Below the pieces are notes generated by a model. That model did no database searches. It was given only the letters and a program-made list of their open reading frames with translations, and had not been told where the DNA came from. Of a stretch of 24,725 nucleotides of DNA, positions 1 through 6,917 are shown in pieces. How positions within the stretch are numbered: the first letter of the stretch is position 1; the number at the start of each line of letters is the position of its first letter. Origin of the DNA: a virus. Location of the stretch: positions 1 to 24,725 of IMG/VR virus record IMGVR_UViG_3300021963_000623; one strand, written 5' to 3'. The translations under genes and the position numbers were made by a program.

Positions 1-10
1 TGCGTTTACA

Positions 11-30
11 GATTTTCACCGATTTTCAGC
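11..30. repeat. Tandem 10-bp direct repeat before terminase small subunit
   Basis: Two adjacent copies of GATTTTCANC (gattttcacc, gattttcagc) lie about 26 bases before the first gene. Repeats just upstream of terminase genes can be small-terminase binding sites or part of cos/pac. With only two short copies this may be chance. Confidence 0.3.
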
Positions 31-56
31 ACTTTTTTGATGTTTTAGGAGAGAAG

Positions 57-533
57 ATGGCTCGAGGCCCGAAAAAAACACCGACAGCGATTTTAAAAAT
101 GCGAGGCGCATGGCGTGCCAAGGTGCGCACGCAAGAACCGCAACCGAACGTGACGCAGCTTGACTCACCGGAGTTTCTCGGAGAGCGTGAGAAAAATATT
201 TTTGACCAGATGAGCGAGGCATTGTTTCGAGTCGGGGTTCTTACCGAGGTCGATGGTTCAGCACTTTCTCGATATGCGGTTTGCCTGGTCAGATGGATCG
301 ACGCAGAGACCGCTCTCGCTGGAGGAGCTCCGACACATATCGAGATTATGGGAGAGGATGAGAAGCCGAAGGGATATAAAGAGACGCCCGCATACATGAT
401 CTCATGCAAAATGCACGAGCAGCTCCTGCGCCTCGAGGCCCAGTTCGGTTTGACACCTGCATCGAGACCGAGTCTCCAGTCTGCGAACAGCGGGAAGGAT
501 GGCGTCATCGATATCATGAGGGCGATCGAGTGA
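57..533 (+). CDS. terS: Phage terminase small subunit, P27 family
   Basis: This is the DNA-recognition subunit of the packaging motor. It binds the phage packaging site and hands DNA to the large subunit. The N-terminus (MARGPKKTPTAILKMRGAWR) is the signature of the P27 / Terminase_4 family, and 158 residues is the normal length for that family. The start at 57 has a purine-rich Shine-Dalgarno (ggagagaag) directly upstream. The stop lies three bases before the GTG start of the large terminase subunit, so the two are probably translationally coupled. The middle of the protein is helical with a conserved Trp (RWIDAETAL), as expected. A longer reading of terL overlapping this gene is rejected. 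Family assignment is by recognition of the sequence pattern and is quite sure. Confidence 0.9.
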   Translation: MARGPKKTPTAILKMRGAWRAKVRTQEPQPNVTQLDSPEFLGEREKNIFDQMSEALFRVGVLTEVDGSALSRYAVCLVRWIDAETALAGGAPTHIEIMGEDEKPKGYKETPAYMISCKMHEQLLRLEAQFGLTPASRPSLQSANSGKDGVIDIMRAIE

Positions 534-535
534 CC

Positions 536-2104
536 GTGAAGCAACCACGAAAAAAGAAACCTGTCGCAAAGGATCATCGCATCGTGCGATTTTTCGGGGA
601 GCACTTACGTCACACAAAAGGCGAGTGGTCGGGCTCGGAGTTCGTCCTGGCTGAATGGCAGCGACAGTTCTTAAATGAGTTATTCGGAACAGTGAGAAAA
701 GATAATCTCAGGCAGTACCGCACCGCTTACCTCGAAGTTCCTCGGAAGAATGGGAAGTCGACACTCGCAGCAGGCATCGCTCTTTTCCTTCTTTGCCTCG
801 ATCGTGAAGAAGGTGCTGAGATCTACTCGGCAGCAAGCGACAAAGATCAAGCCTCGATCGTATTTGACCAGGCGTGTCAGATGATCGAAGAGAACGCGAG
901 TCTCGGATCGCAGCTTCGCATCTACAGAAACAAAACTATCGAGCATAAAAACTCGAACTCTTTTTACAGATCGCTTTCCTCGGACGCATTTACGAAACAC
1001 GGGCTGAATGCTCATGGGGTCATCTTCGACGAGGTTCACGCTCAGCCGAATCGAGAGCTCTGGGATGTCTTGACCACCAGCACCGGAGCGAGAAGGCAAC
1101 CGATGACGCTCGCACTCACGACCGCAGGGCATGATCGTCAGAGTCTCTGCTGGGAGCTGCGCCAATATGCTGAAGGTGTTAACGATAAGCTGATACATGA
1201 CCCGACTTTCTATTCTCGGATTTATACCTCAACAGGAGACTGGAAAGCCGAGTCAACATGGAAAGAAGCGAACCCGAATTATGGCGTGACAGTTAAAAAA
1301 GACTACTTCGAAAAAGCAGTCGCCGAGGCATCAGCAAACCCATCGAGGGAGAATGCTTTCAGGCGTCTGCACTTGAACCAGTGGACATCGCAGGAGACGA
1401 GATGGATCTCGCTCGAAAGGTGGGATGCCTGCTCCCGCGATTTCCCTGATCTTTCCGGGAGGATGGCGTTCGGAGGCCTTGATCTTTCATCGACCCTCGA
1501 CCTAACAGCATTCGTGCTTCTATTCCCGCCTATCGAACCTAACGAACCCTACTGGATCTTACCGACTTTCTTTGCACCAGCAGACGCAGCGAGAGAGAGG
1601 GAGAGAAATAATAAACACAGGCTCGACGACTGGGAACGCCAAGGGCTCATCATAACGACTCCGGGAAGATCACTCGATTATAGAGCAGTGACAGCGGTTA
1701 TCGAATCGATGGCGCAAAAGTACAACATTCAAGAAATCGCAGTCGACAGGTGGAACATCAACCAGATCTCAAAAGATTTGGAAACGCTCGGAAAGAATAA
1801 CGGCAGGCCCGACTGGCTCGTCGGTTTTGGTCAAGGCTTCGCAGCAATGACCGCACCGAGTAAAGAGCTCGAGGTGCTAGTGCTCAGCGAGAAAATCGCG
1901 CACGACGGAAACCCAGTTCTCCGGTGGATGTTTTCAAACGTGCAGGTCGAGAGAGATAATGCAGGAAATATAAAAATGCACAAGGGTCGAGCAGTCGAAA
2001 AGATAGACGGAATTGTAGCCACAATTATGGCGCTCGGCCGAGCGCAGGTAAGCAGTCTGAGTGCCACTAACATTTACGACACCCAGGGGATAACACTATT
2101 ATGA
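536..2104 (+). CDS. terL: Phage terminase large subunit, HK97-like (Terminase_1)
   Basis: This is the ATPase/nuclease that pumps DNA into the prohead and cuts the concatemer. From the GTG at 536 the protein has 522 residues. The ATPase domain has a deviant Walker A (VPRKNGKST, about residues 68-76), a Walker B (GVIFDE, about 161-166) and a TTAG coupling motif near 195. The RNase H-like nuclease domain shows acidic motifs GGLDLSS (about 314-320), AVDRW (about 402-406) and KIDG (about 489-492). An in-frame ATG at 404 would add 44 residues that overlap terS and look unlike terminase; GTG 536, just after the terS stop, is preferred, with GAGGG 13 bases upstream as a distant ribosome site. The last bases overlap the portal start (ATGA), indicating coupling. 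Confidence 0.93.
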   Translation: MKQPRKKKPVAKDHRIVRFFGEHLRHTKGEWSGSEFVLAEWQRQFLNELFGTVRKDNLRQYRTAYLEVPRKNGKSTLAAGIALFLLCLDREEGAEIYSAASDKDQASIVFDQACQMIEENASLGSQLRIYRNKTIEHKNSNSFYRSLSSDAFTKHGLNAHGVIFDEVHAQPNRELWDVLTTSTGARRQPMTLALTTAGHDRQSLCWELRQYAEGVNDKLIHDPTFYSRIYTSTGDWKAESTWKEANPNYGVTVKKDYFEKAVAEASANPSRENAFRRLHLNQWTSQETRWISLERWDACSRDFPDLSGRMAFGGLDLSSTLDLTAFVLLFPPIEPNEPYWILPTFFAPADAARERERNNKHRLDDWERQGLIITTPGRSLDYRAVTAVIESMAQKYNIQEIAVDRWNINQISKDLETLGKNNGRPDWLVGFGQGFAAMTAPSKELEVLVLSEKIAHDGNPVLRWMFSNVQVERDNAGNIKMHKGRAVEKIDGIVATIMALGRAQVSSLSATNIYDTQGITLL

Positions 2105-3711
2105 TTAACGCAATAAAAAACTTCTTCACTCGAGCACTTTCCCTTAGTGGTGGTAACCTTCGAGATCCACGATTAAACGAGCTTTTCGGTGGCGCGTCAA
2201 CAGACTCAGGCGTCAGCATTACTCCTGAGACTGCGCTCACCTATAGTGCAGTTTATCAGGCTGTCCGATGTATCTCGGAAGCGGTCTCGAGTCTACCGCT
2301 GAACCTTTACGAGCGACAACCGGGAGGAGGCAAAAGCAAAGCGTCGGCGCATCCTCTTTACAGCATCCTCCACGACTCACCAAATCCTGAGATGAGTTCG
2401 CTCCAGTGGCGCGAATGCTCAATGGCGCATCTCCTGCTCTGGGGAAATTCTTACACCGAGATCGTGCGAGACCTCGAGGGGAACTGCGTCGAGCTTTGGC
2501 CGATCGACCCCTCGATCGTTACCGCAAAGCGTACTGATTCGGGCGAACTTTACTACGATCTGAATCGAGGGAAGTCATTCATCACCGCAGCGAATATGCT
2601 TCACATCAGCGGGCTTTCATTCGATGGCATCTCAGGCATGAGCCCGATTTCAATGGCTCGGCAGTCGCTCGGGCTTTCACTCGCAATCGAGCAGTTCGGT
2701 GCAGGTTATTTCGGGAGAGGCGCTCGCCCTGGTGGTGTCCTGACATTTCCCGGACAGCTTTCCCCAGAGGCTCGACAGAACTTGCGAAGGTCATTCGAGG
2801 AGCTGCACGCAGGAGGGGCGAACTCTCATCGAGTCGCTCTGCTCGAAGCTGGCCTGAAATGGGAAAGCATCGGAGTTCCTCCCGACGATTCACAGTTTTT
2901 GCAGTCGCGAGAATTCCAAGTGGTCGAAGTCGCTCGCTGGTTTAACATCCCACCGCATAAACTGCGCGATCTTAATAAACCTTCCTACAACTCGCTCGAG
3001 ATGATGAACATCGAATTTCTCACGGACACGCTTCGCCCGTGGCTCGTCAGATGGGAGCAGTCATTAAATCGAAAAATCATCCGACCGAAAGATCGAGGAA
3101 ACTATTTCTGCGAACATAATGTCGAAGGAGTTCTCCGAGGCGACATCGCCTCGAGATATCAAGCTTACTCAGTCGCTCGGAACTGGGGCTGGCTCAGCGT
3201 GAACGAAATCAGAGAGAAAGAAAACATGAACGGCGTCGGGCCCGAGGGCGATGTCTATATGCAACCCTTAAATATGCAGGCGCTTGGCACAGCTCCGACC
3301 GCAGCTCCTGCGACTGGCCCAAGTCTGGTGGCAGCGCCAGCACCCGAACCAGTTCCGACCACCCCGACCCGATCTGATGAGTCGATTCTTCTGCGTCTCC
3401 TCGACGATGCAGGCGAAAGGCTTCAGAGCATTGAGTGCAACGCAGTAAAACGCTTCGCTAATAAGCCGGGAGAATTTCTTGCAAAGATCGATCATTTCGT
3501 CGGTGAGCATCGAAGTCGAGTCGTGTCTGCTTACTTTCCAGTTCTTGAGGCGTTCGGGCTCGAGGCCGATATCGAGAAGCACGTCCAGCGTCATCTCGAT
3601 CAGTTCAGATCTGTCTGGCTGGATTTTTCAGGATCAGTGACCGCAGCGAAACTTGCTGAAGCAGTTTCCGAAAAGATCAACACCATGAAAGGGGTCAAAG
3701 ATGAAAACTAA
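2101..3711 (+). CDS. Phage portal protein, HK97 family
   Basis: This forms the dodecameric ring at the capsid vertex through which DNA enters and leaves, and to which terminase and the tail attach. The family core runs from about residue 40 (SAVYQAVRCISEAVSSLPLN) to 350 and includes the characteristic FQVVEVARWFNIPPHKL and YNSLEMMNIEF segments. At 536 residues it is longer than the usual 400-430. The extra part is an Ala/Pro-rich linker (about residues 395-425) followed by a helical C-terminal domain of about 110 residues. The start overlaps the terL stop by four bases, and the stop overlaps the protease start by 11 bases. The C-terminal extension may be a clip/barrel elaboration or a fused scaffold-like segment; I cannot tell which. 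Confidence 0.93.
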   Translation: MINAIKNFFTRALSLSGGNLRDPRLNELFGGASTDSGVSITPETALTYSAVYQAVRCISEAVSSLPLNLYERQPGGGKSKASAHPLYSILHDSPNPEMSSLQWRECSMAHLLLWGNSYTEIVRDLEGNCVELWPIDPSIVTAKRTDSGELYYDLNRGKSFITAANMLHISGLSFDGISGMSPISMARQSLGLSLAIEQFGAGYFGRGARPGGVLTFPGQLSPEARQNLRRSFEELHAGGANSHRVALLEAGLKWESIGVPPDDSQFLQSREFQVVEVARWFNIPPHKLRDLNKPSYNSLEMMNIEFLTDTLRPWLVRWEQSLNRKIIRPKDRGNYFCEHNVEGVLRGDIASRYQAYSVARNWGWLSVNEIREKENMNGVGPEGDVYMQPLNMQALGTAPTAAPATGPSLVAAPAPEPVPTTPTRSDESILLRLLDDAGERLQSIECNAVKRFANKPGEFLAKIDHFVGEHRSRVVSAYFPVLEAFGLEADIEKHVQRHLDQFRSVWLDFSGSVTAAKLAEAVSEKINTMKGVKDEN

Positions 3712-4261
3712 TACCGTAGAACGAAGGTTCTCAACCGAGCTCAGAGTCGATGTCGCAGCGCAAAAGATTATCGGGTACGCTGCCAAATATGATCTTAGCT
3801 CAGAAGACCTCGGGGGCTTTCGGGAGTTCGTGAGGCCGGGTGCATTCACCCGCTCCCTTGACAGCAACCCCGATGTGCGGGCCTTGATCGATCACAACCC
3901 GAGCCTCATCCTCGGGCGCACCGTCTCGGGCACCCTGAGACTTGAGAGCGATGCCACCGGGCTCAAGGTTACTATCGACCCGCCTGACACCCAGTATGCT
4001 GCCGATTTGATGGCAGTCATGGCGAGAGGTGATGTGAGCCAGATGAGCTTTGCCTTCACGACTTCCGAGGATGCTTGGGATCTGGTGGACGGTAAACGGG
4101 TGCGAAGCCTCCTCGCGGTCGAGCTCCATGATGTCTCGGTGGTGACTTATCCCGCCTACCCGGACACCAGCGTGGCAGTTCGCTCGCTCTCGATCTACAC
4201 CCAGGACGCCATCCGATCAGCGCAACGCCTGCGGGAGCTTCGCCTCCGGGGCGATCGGTAA
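3701..4261 (+). CDS. Prohead protease, HK97 gp4-like (peptidase U35)
   Basis: This is the maturation serine protease that cleaves the capsid delta domain inside the prohead. In 186 residues it carries the family signature: RPGAF (about 45-49), DHN with catalytic His65, and GDVSQMSFAF with nucleophile Ser116, followed by the conserved VELHDVSVVTYPAYPDTSVAVRS strand region. It overlaps the portal gene by 11 bases. Codon use differs from its neighbours: GCC, ACC, GGG and CGG are common here, whereas the rest of the operon prefers GCA/GCG/GCT and CGA. The capsid gene it acts on is not adjacent; it is separated by the regulatory island at 4262-5334, an unusual gap for this normally compact gene order. 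Confidence 0.92.
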   Translation: MKTNTVERRFSTELRVDVAAQKIIGYAAKYDLSSEDLGGFREFVRPGAFTRSLDSNPDVRALIDHNPSLILGRTVSGTLRLESDATGLKVTIDPPDTQYAADLMAVMARGDVSQMSFAFTTSEDAWDLVDGKRVRSLLAVELHDVSVVTYPAYPDTSVAVRSLSIYTQDAIRSAQRLRELRLRGDR

Positions 4262-4293
4262 GAAAAACGCACCTGTTTTGCTGACATCTCTAG

Positions 4294-4315
4294 GGGTGGG
4301 GGAAATCCTCCACCC
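4294..4315. terminator. Strong hairpin after prohead protease, no T-run
   Basis: GGGTGGGGG (4294-4302), loop AAAT, CCTCCACCC (4307-4315) forms a nine-pair GC-rich stem with one G-T pair, 33 bases after the protease stop. It is not followed by a T tract, so it is not a classic intrinsic terminator on either strand. It may pause RNA polymerase, protect an mRNA 3' end, or mark a processing site at the end of the packaging operon. Confidence 0.45.
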
Positions 4316-4384
4316 TACCAAAGCCCTTAAATCTAGCGGTTTCAAACTATTTTAAAAATACTTCCTAATTATCTACAATAAATA

Positions 4385-4400
4385 GTTCGCCACAGCGAAC
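4385..4400. promoter_or_regulatory. Inverted repeat, possible operator in leader of Cys-rich gene
   Basis: GTTCGC-CACA-GCGAAC is a perfect six-base inverted repeat in an otherwise AT-rich leader (4320-4430). A possible -10 (TATACT, 4408-4413) follows at a distance that would place the repeat over the -35 region. No good -35 is seen, which would fit an activator-dependent or weak promoter. The HTH protein encoded at 4954 is a natural candidate to bind here; this is inference only. Confidence 0.4.
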
Positions 4401-4469
4401 AATACTATATACTTACCACATGGCAACCGACGAGTGATCGGGAGCATGGGGCTAAAAAAGGAGATAGAG

Positions 4470-4961
4470 ATGAGCAATTGCACCTGCTGCGAAAAGTCGC
4501 CCGCGCACCCTCTTTGTGGTGACCATTGCGAGCAGTGTCATCGCCCATGCTGCTGCGCTGTTTGCGACAAAGAACTAGATTCGGACCTTGTTGAGAGCTG
4601 GAAGGCTGGAGAACCAACTGACATCTGTTGCGAGGCGTGCGAGGCCTCTAGAAAAAAGCACATTTGGATTGATGCGACTTGCTCCAGAGTCGAGGAGTTG
4701 GCCTCGACTAGTGGGTGGGAAACAGGCGACTGGAACACAGCAGAGACTGGCAGTCGGTACATTGAGTTGCATCGTGAGTGCTCGTCCTGCCTCGGGGTCG
4801 TTGATCGTGAGTGCGAATGCGAGACTCTCAAGGTCCGCGTCAGTGATCACGGGTCGGCCTATTGCTATGAAGACATTTCAATTGCCATGACCCCGAGCGG
4901 TGACGATCACACCCTCAAAGACCTAGAGCGCAGACTGATGCAGGATGTGAAAGTTGACTAA
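4470..4961 (+). CDS. Cys-rich, probably zinc-binding protein of unknown function
   Basis: I do not recognise a named family. The 163-residue protein opens with clustered cysteines (C4, C6, C7, C16, C20, C23, C27-C29, C32, then C53, C54, C57), with CxxC and HxxxCxxC spacings that suggest two or more zinc sites. A second half is more ordinary (ETLKVRVSDHGSAYCYEDIS) and ends in a charged helix. The start at 4470 is chosen because GGAG sits seven bases upstream in a purine run; an in-frame GTG at 4434 and ATG at 4446 lack such a site. It overlaps the next gene by eight bases. Its codon use resembles the protease and HTH genes rather than the structural genes. It could be a nucleic-acid-binding regulator or a host-modifying protein; nothing in the sequence decides this. 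Confidence 0.75.
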   Translation: MSNCTCCEKSPAHPLCGDHCEQCHRPCCCAVCDKELDSDLVESWKAGEPTDICCEACEASRKKHIWIDATCSRVEELASTSGWETGDWNTAETGSRYIELHRECSSCLGVVDRECECETLKVRVSDHGSAYCYEDISIAMTPSGDDHTLKDLERRLMQDVKVD

Positions 4962-5136
4962 CCTTATTCCAGTATCCAAAGCCGCTGCCTTCCTCGGGGT
5001 CACTCCGAGGCGGGTGCAGGCGTTGATCACCTCGGGGAAGCTCCGGGCCCAGCGCATCGGGCGTGACTACCTGATCGATCCAGCAGACCTCCCGACCTTG
5101 GAGCGCCGTCCACCCGGACGACCCCGCAAAGTTTAA
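4954..5136 (+). CDS. Small HTH DNA-binding protein (excisionase/MerR-like) with AT-hook-like tail
   Basis: A 60-residue protein starting at TTG 4954, preceded by AGGA eight bases upstream and overlapping the Cys-rich gene by eight bases. Residues 6-48 match the HTH_17 / excisionase pattern: VSKAAAFLGVTPRRVQALITSGKLRA, then the wing QRIGRDYLID and PADL. The C-terminus PPGRPRKV resembles an AT-hook core (GRP flanked by basic residues), giving a second DNA contact. Family members act as excisionases or as small transcription factors. Its place inside the late operon, between two inverted repeats (4385-4400 and 5188-5204) and directly before a terminator-promoter pair, favours a local transcription regulator over an excisionase for the distant integrase, but both stay open. 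Confidence 0.82.
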   Translation: MTNLIPVSKAAAFLGVTPRRVQALITSGKLRAQRIGRDYLIDPADLPTLERRPPGRPRKV

Positions 5137-5142
5137 CTCCCT

Positions 5143-5174
5143 AGGCTCGCCTTAACCGGCGGGCCTTTTTTTTT
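5143..5174 (+). terminator. Intrinsic terminator after HTH gene
   Basis: AGGCTCGCC (5143-5151), loop TTAACC, GGCGGGCCT (5158-5166) forms a nine-pair stem with one G-T pair and is followed by nine T. It lies seven bases after the HTH stop and closes the Cys-rich/HTH transcription unit, so read-through from the terminase operon would also stop here. Confidence 0.88.
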
Positions 5175-5184
5175 GGCACGATTG

Positions 5185-5212
5185 TTGACGGATCGCAGAT
5201 CCGTGGTTTAAT
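5185..5212 (+). promoter_or_regulatory. Sigma70-type promoter upstream of capsid gene
   Basis: TTGACG (5185-5190), a 16-base spacer, and TTTAAT (5207-5212) form a good vegetative promoter immediately after the preceding terminator. Predicted transcription start is near 5219. This should give the capsid gene its own transcript independent of the packaging operon. Confidence 0.7.
5188..5204. promoter_or_regulatory. Operator-like palindrome inside the promoter spacer
   Basis: ACGGATC-GCA-GATCCGT is a perfect seven-base inverted repeat that starts within the -35 hexamer and fills most of the spacer. A dimeric protein bound here would occlude polymerase or realign a short spacer, as MerR-type activators do. 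The upstream HTH protein is the obvious candidate. Confidence 0.6.
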
Positions 5213-5218
5213 CGATTA

Positions 5219-5276
5219 TCGAAATCAGTGCAGTCTTTACGCACAGATCCCGAATCAGGGGCCTGTGCGTTTTTTT
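5219..5276 (+). ncRNA. Predicted short terminated leader RNA
   Basis: Between the promoter (-10 at 5207-5212) and the T-run ending at 5276 there is room for an RNA of about 58 bases and no reading frame of note. Its 5' part AGTGCA-GTC (5227-5235) can pair with GAC-tga-TGCACT (5291-5302) beyond the terminator, enclosing the terminator hairpin, so an alternative long form of the leader is possible. It could be an attenuator leader, an antitermination-responsive leader or a free small RNA. No known RNA family is recognised. Confidence 0.4.
5239..5276 (+). terminator. Intrinsic terminator between promoter and capsid start
   Basis: ACGCACAG (5239-5246) pairs perfectly with CTGTGCGT (5263-5270), with an inner CCC/GGG contact, and seven T follow. 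It lies only about 20 bases after the predicted transcription start at about 5219 and 59 bases before the capsid ATG. A transcript from the upstream promoter would therefore end as an RNA of about 58 bases unless termination is overcome. Confidence 0.85.
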
Positions 5277-5334
5277 ATGTCTCTCACCGAGACTGATGCA
5301 CTGCCCTAATACCGCAAATATTAGGAAATTATCC

Positions 5335-6711
5335 ATGAACGAAATTGAGAAGTTGCGTGCAGAACGCACCGCAAAACTTTCTGAAGCCCGAGCGATTCAC
5401 GCAAAAGGCGAAGCTGAAAAACGTCAACTCACTCCCGAAGAGCAAACCGCTTTTGATGCTCTCGTCGCTGAAGTCGACGATCACGAAATGAGAATCGCAG
5501 ACCTTGAGTCGATGATGGTTCCTGTTGATCCCAACGCAGTGCAGGCGAATTCAACAGACGCAGGCACAGCACGCAGCGAAAAGCTTTCCGCTTTGGAGGC
5601 TCAGAGCAAGAAGCCCGCAGCGAGACGCTCAAGCCCGATCGAGGCTCCTGCGTTTGTGCGCGATTTTGGCGATCGTCAAGCGACCGCAGACCGAGCACTG
5701 GCCCTTCGAGGATGGCTCGGATTTCACAGCGTGAACGGCGCATCTGACGCTCAACGTGTCGCAGCTCAGAGATCTGGTCTCGAACTCGGCAACAACAGGT
5801 TGAGCTTTAAGCTGAACGCAAAAGCTCCGAAGAATCAAGCTGAAGCCCGCGCTCAGTCGACCTCCGGTTCTGCTGGTGGTTACACTGTGCCACAAGGTTT
5901 CATTAACCAGCTCGAAGCTTCTCTTCTAGCTTTTGGTGGTATGCGCGAAGTGGCGACCGTGTTAAGAACCGCTGAAGGTAACGACCTTCCGATTCCGACC
6001 GTAAGCGATCACTCCAACGTGGGCGCAATTCTCTCAGAAAATTCTCAGGTCGCTGAACAGGACATTACCTTTGGTCAGATCACTCTGAAAGCTTACAAAT
6101 ACTCTTCGAAACTCATCCGAGTTTCCGCTGAGCTTTTGCAGGATTCAGCGATCGATCTTGAGTCCTTCATCGGTGGCGCCCTTGGGGAGAGGATCGCCAG
6201 AATTTTTAATACTCACGCAACCACAGGAGATAACTCCTCAAAGCCCCAGGGGATTACTGCTTCTGGTGCTGGCGTGACTGCTGCCTCTGCGACTGCGATC
6301 ACCTATGGTGAGCTCGTCGAATTGCAGCACAGCGTCGATCCTGCATATCGTGCTAATGCTCGATTCATGATGCACGACTCGACGTTCAAAGCGATCAGGA
6401 AACTGCTCGACGGACAAAACCGTCCGATCTTCCAACCTGATATCACCGCCGCTTCTCCTGGTACTCTGCTCGGTTCGCCAATCGTGATTAATCAAGATTG
6501 CGCAACGATCGCAGCAGGAGCGAAGGCAGTCTTCTTCGGCGATTTCAGCAAGTATATTATTCGAGATGTTCAGGATTTCACTCTCCTGCGTCTTGAAGAA
6601 AGATACGCTGATTATCATCAGGTCGGTTTCGTTGGTTTCTCCCGTCACGACGGAAGAATCCTCGACGCTGGCACTGATCCGATTAAGCACTTGGTACTCG
6701 CAGCAAGCTAA
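5335..6711 (+). CDS. Major capsid protein, HK97 fold
   Basis: This is the shell subunit, 458 residues from ATG 5335. Residues 1 to about 75 are a charged coiled-coil delta/scaffold domain (EIEKLRAERTAKLSEARA), expected to be removed by the protease. The HK97 fold begins near GSAGGYTVPQGF (about residue 177) and includes the N-arm/E-loop strand EGNDLPIPTVSD, a P-domain helix and the C-terminal segment FGDFSKYIIRDVQDFTLLRLEERYA. The start is chosen for AGGA eight bases upstream; an in-frame ATG at 5296 would add 13 residues without a ribosome site. It is transcribed from its own leader (5185-5276). The stop overlaps the next start (TAATG). Confidence 0.93.
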   Translation: MNEIEKLRAERTAKLSEARAIHAKGEAEKRQLTPEEQTAFDALVAEVDDHEMRIADLESMMVPVDPNAVQANSTDAGTARSEKLSALEAQSKKPAARRSSPIEAPAFVRDFGDRQATADRALALRGWLGFHSVNGASDAQRVAAQRSGLELGNNRLSFKLNAKAPKNQAEARAQSTSGSAGGYTVPQGFINQLEASLLAFGGMREVATVLRTAEGNDLPIPTVSDHSNVGAILSENSQVAEQDITFGQITLKAYKYSSKLIRVSAELLQDSAIDLESFIGGALGERIARIFNTHATTGDNSSKPQGITASGAGVTAASATAITYGELVELQHSVDPAYRANARFMMHDSTFKAIRKLLDGQNRPIFQPDITAASPGTLLGSPIVINQDCATIAAGAKAVFFGDFSKYIIRDVQDFTLLRLEERYADYHQVGFVGFSRHDGRILDAGTDPIKHLVLAAS

Positions 6712-6917
6712 TGAAAATTAAATTTCACACTTCTGTAGCGGGTCTGTCGTACGCATATGATGCGAATCTAGTGTACGACCTCCCGCTCGATGAAGCGGCA
6801 AGCTGTATCCGACTCGGGTGGGCGAGCGCTGTTGAAGCGCCCGCTCCTCCGGTCTCGGAAACCCGAGAAAACAAAGCTGAGAAGGCAACCTCGAAAAAAC
6901 AAAAAGAGAAACGCTAA
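6711..6917 (+). CDS. Small conserved phage protein beside capsid gene
   Basis: A 68-residue protein sharing one base with the capsid stop and one with the next start. The first half (GLSYAYDANLVYDLPLDEAASCIRLGWA) has the pattern of short proteins found directly after HK97-type capsid genes, with a small beta module and an 'AxxxIxxGxA' helix. The second half is a Lys/Glu-rich, probably disordered tail. Function is unknown; a decoration or connector accessory role is a guess from position only. Confidence 0.7.
   Translation: MKIKFHTSVAGLSYAYDANLVYDLPLDEAASCIRLGWASAVEAPAPPVSETRENKAEKATSKKQKEKR

Noticed and set aside
404-535. Long ATG start for the terminase large subunit
   Set aside because: The added 44 residues overlap the small subunit in another frame and show no terminase-like sequence; GTG 536, three bases after the previous stop, fits the family N-terminus.
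26-604. Minus-strand ORFs, including a 192-residue one over the terminase genes
   Set aside because: They mirror plus-strand genes, show no family motifs and no ribosome sites; all minus-strand ORFs here look like shadows.
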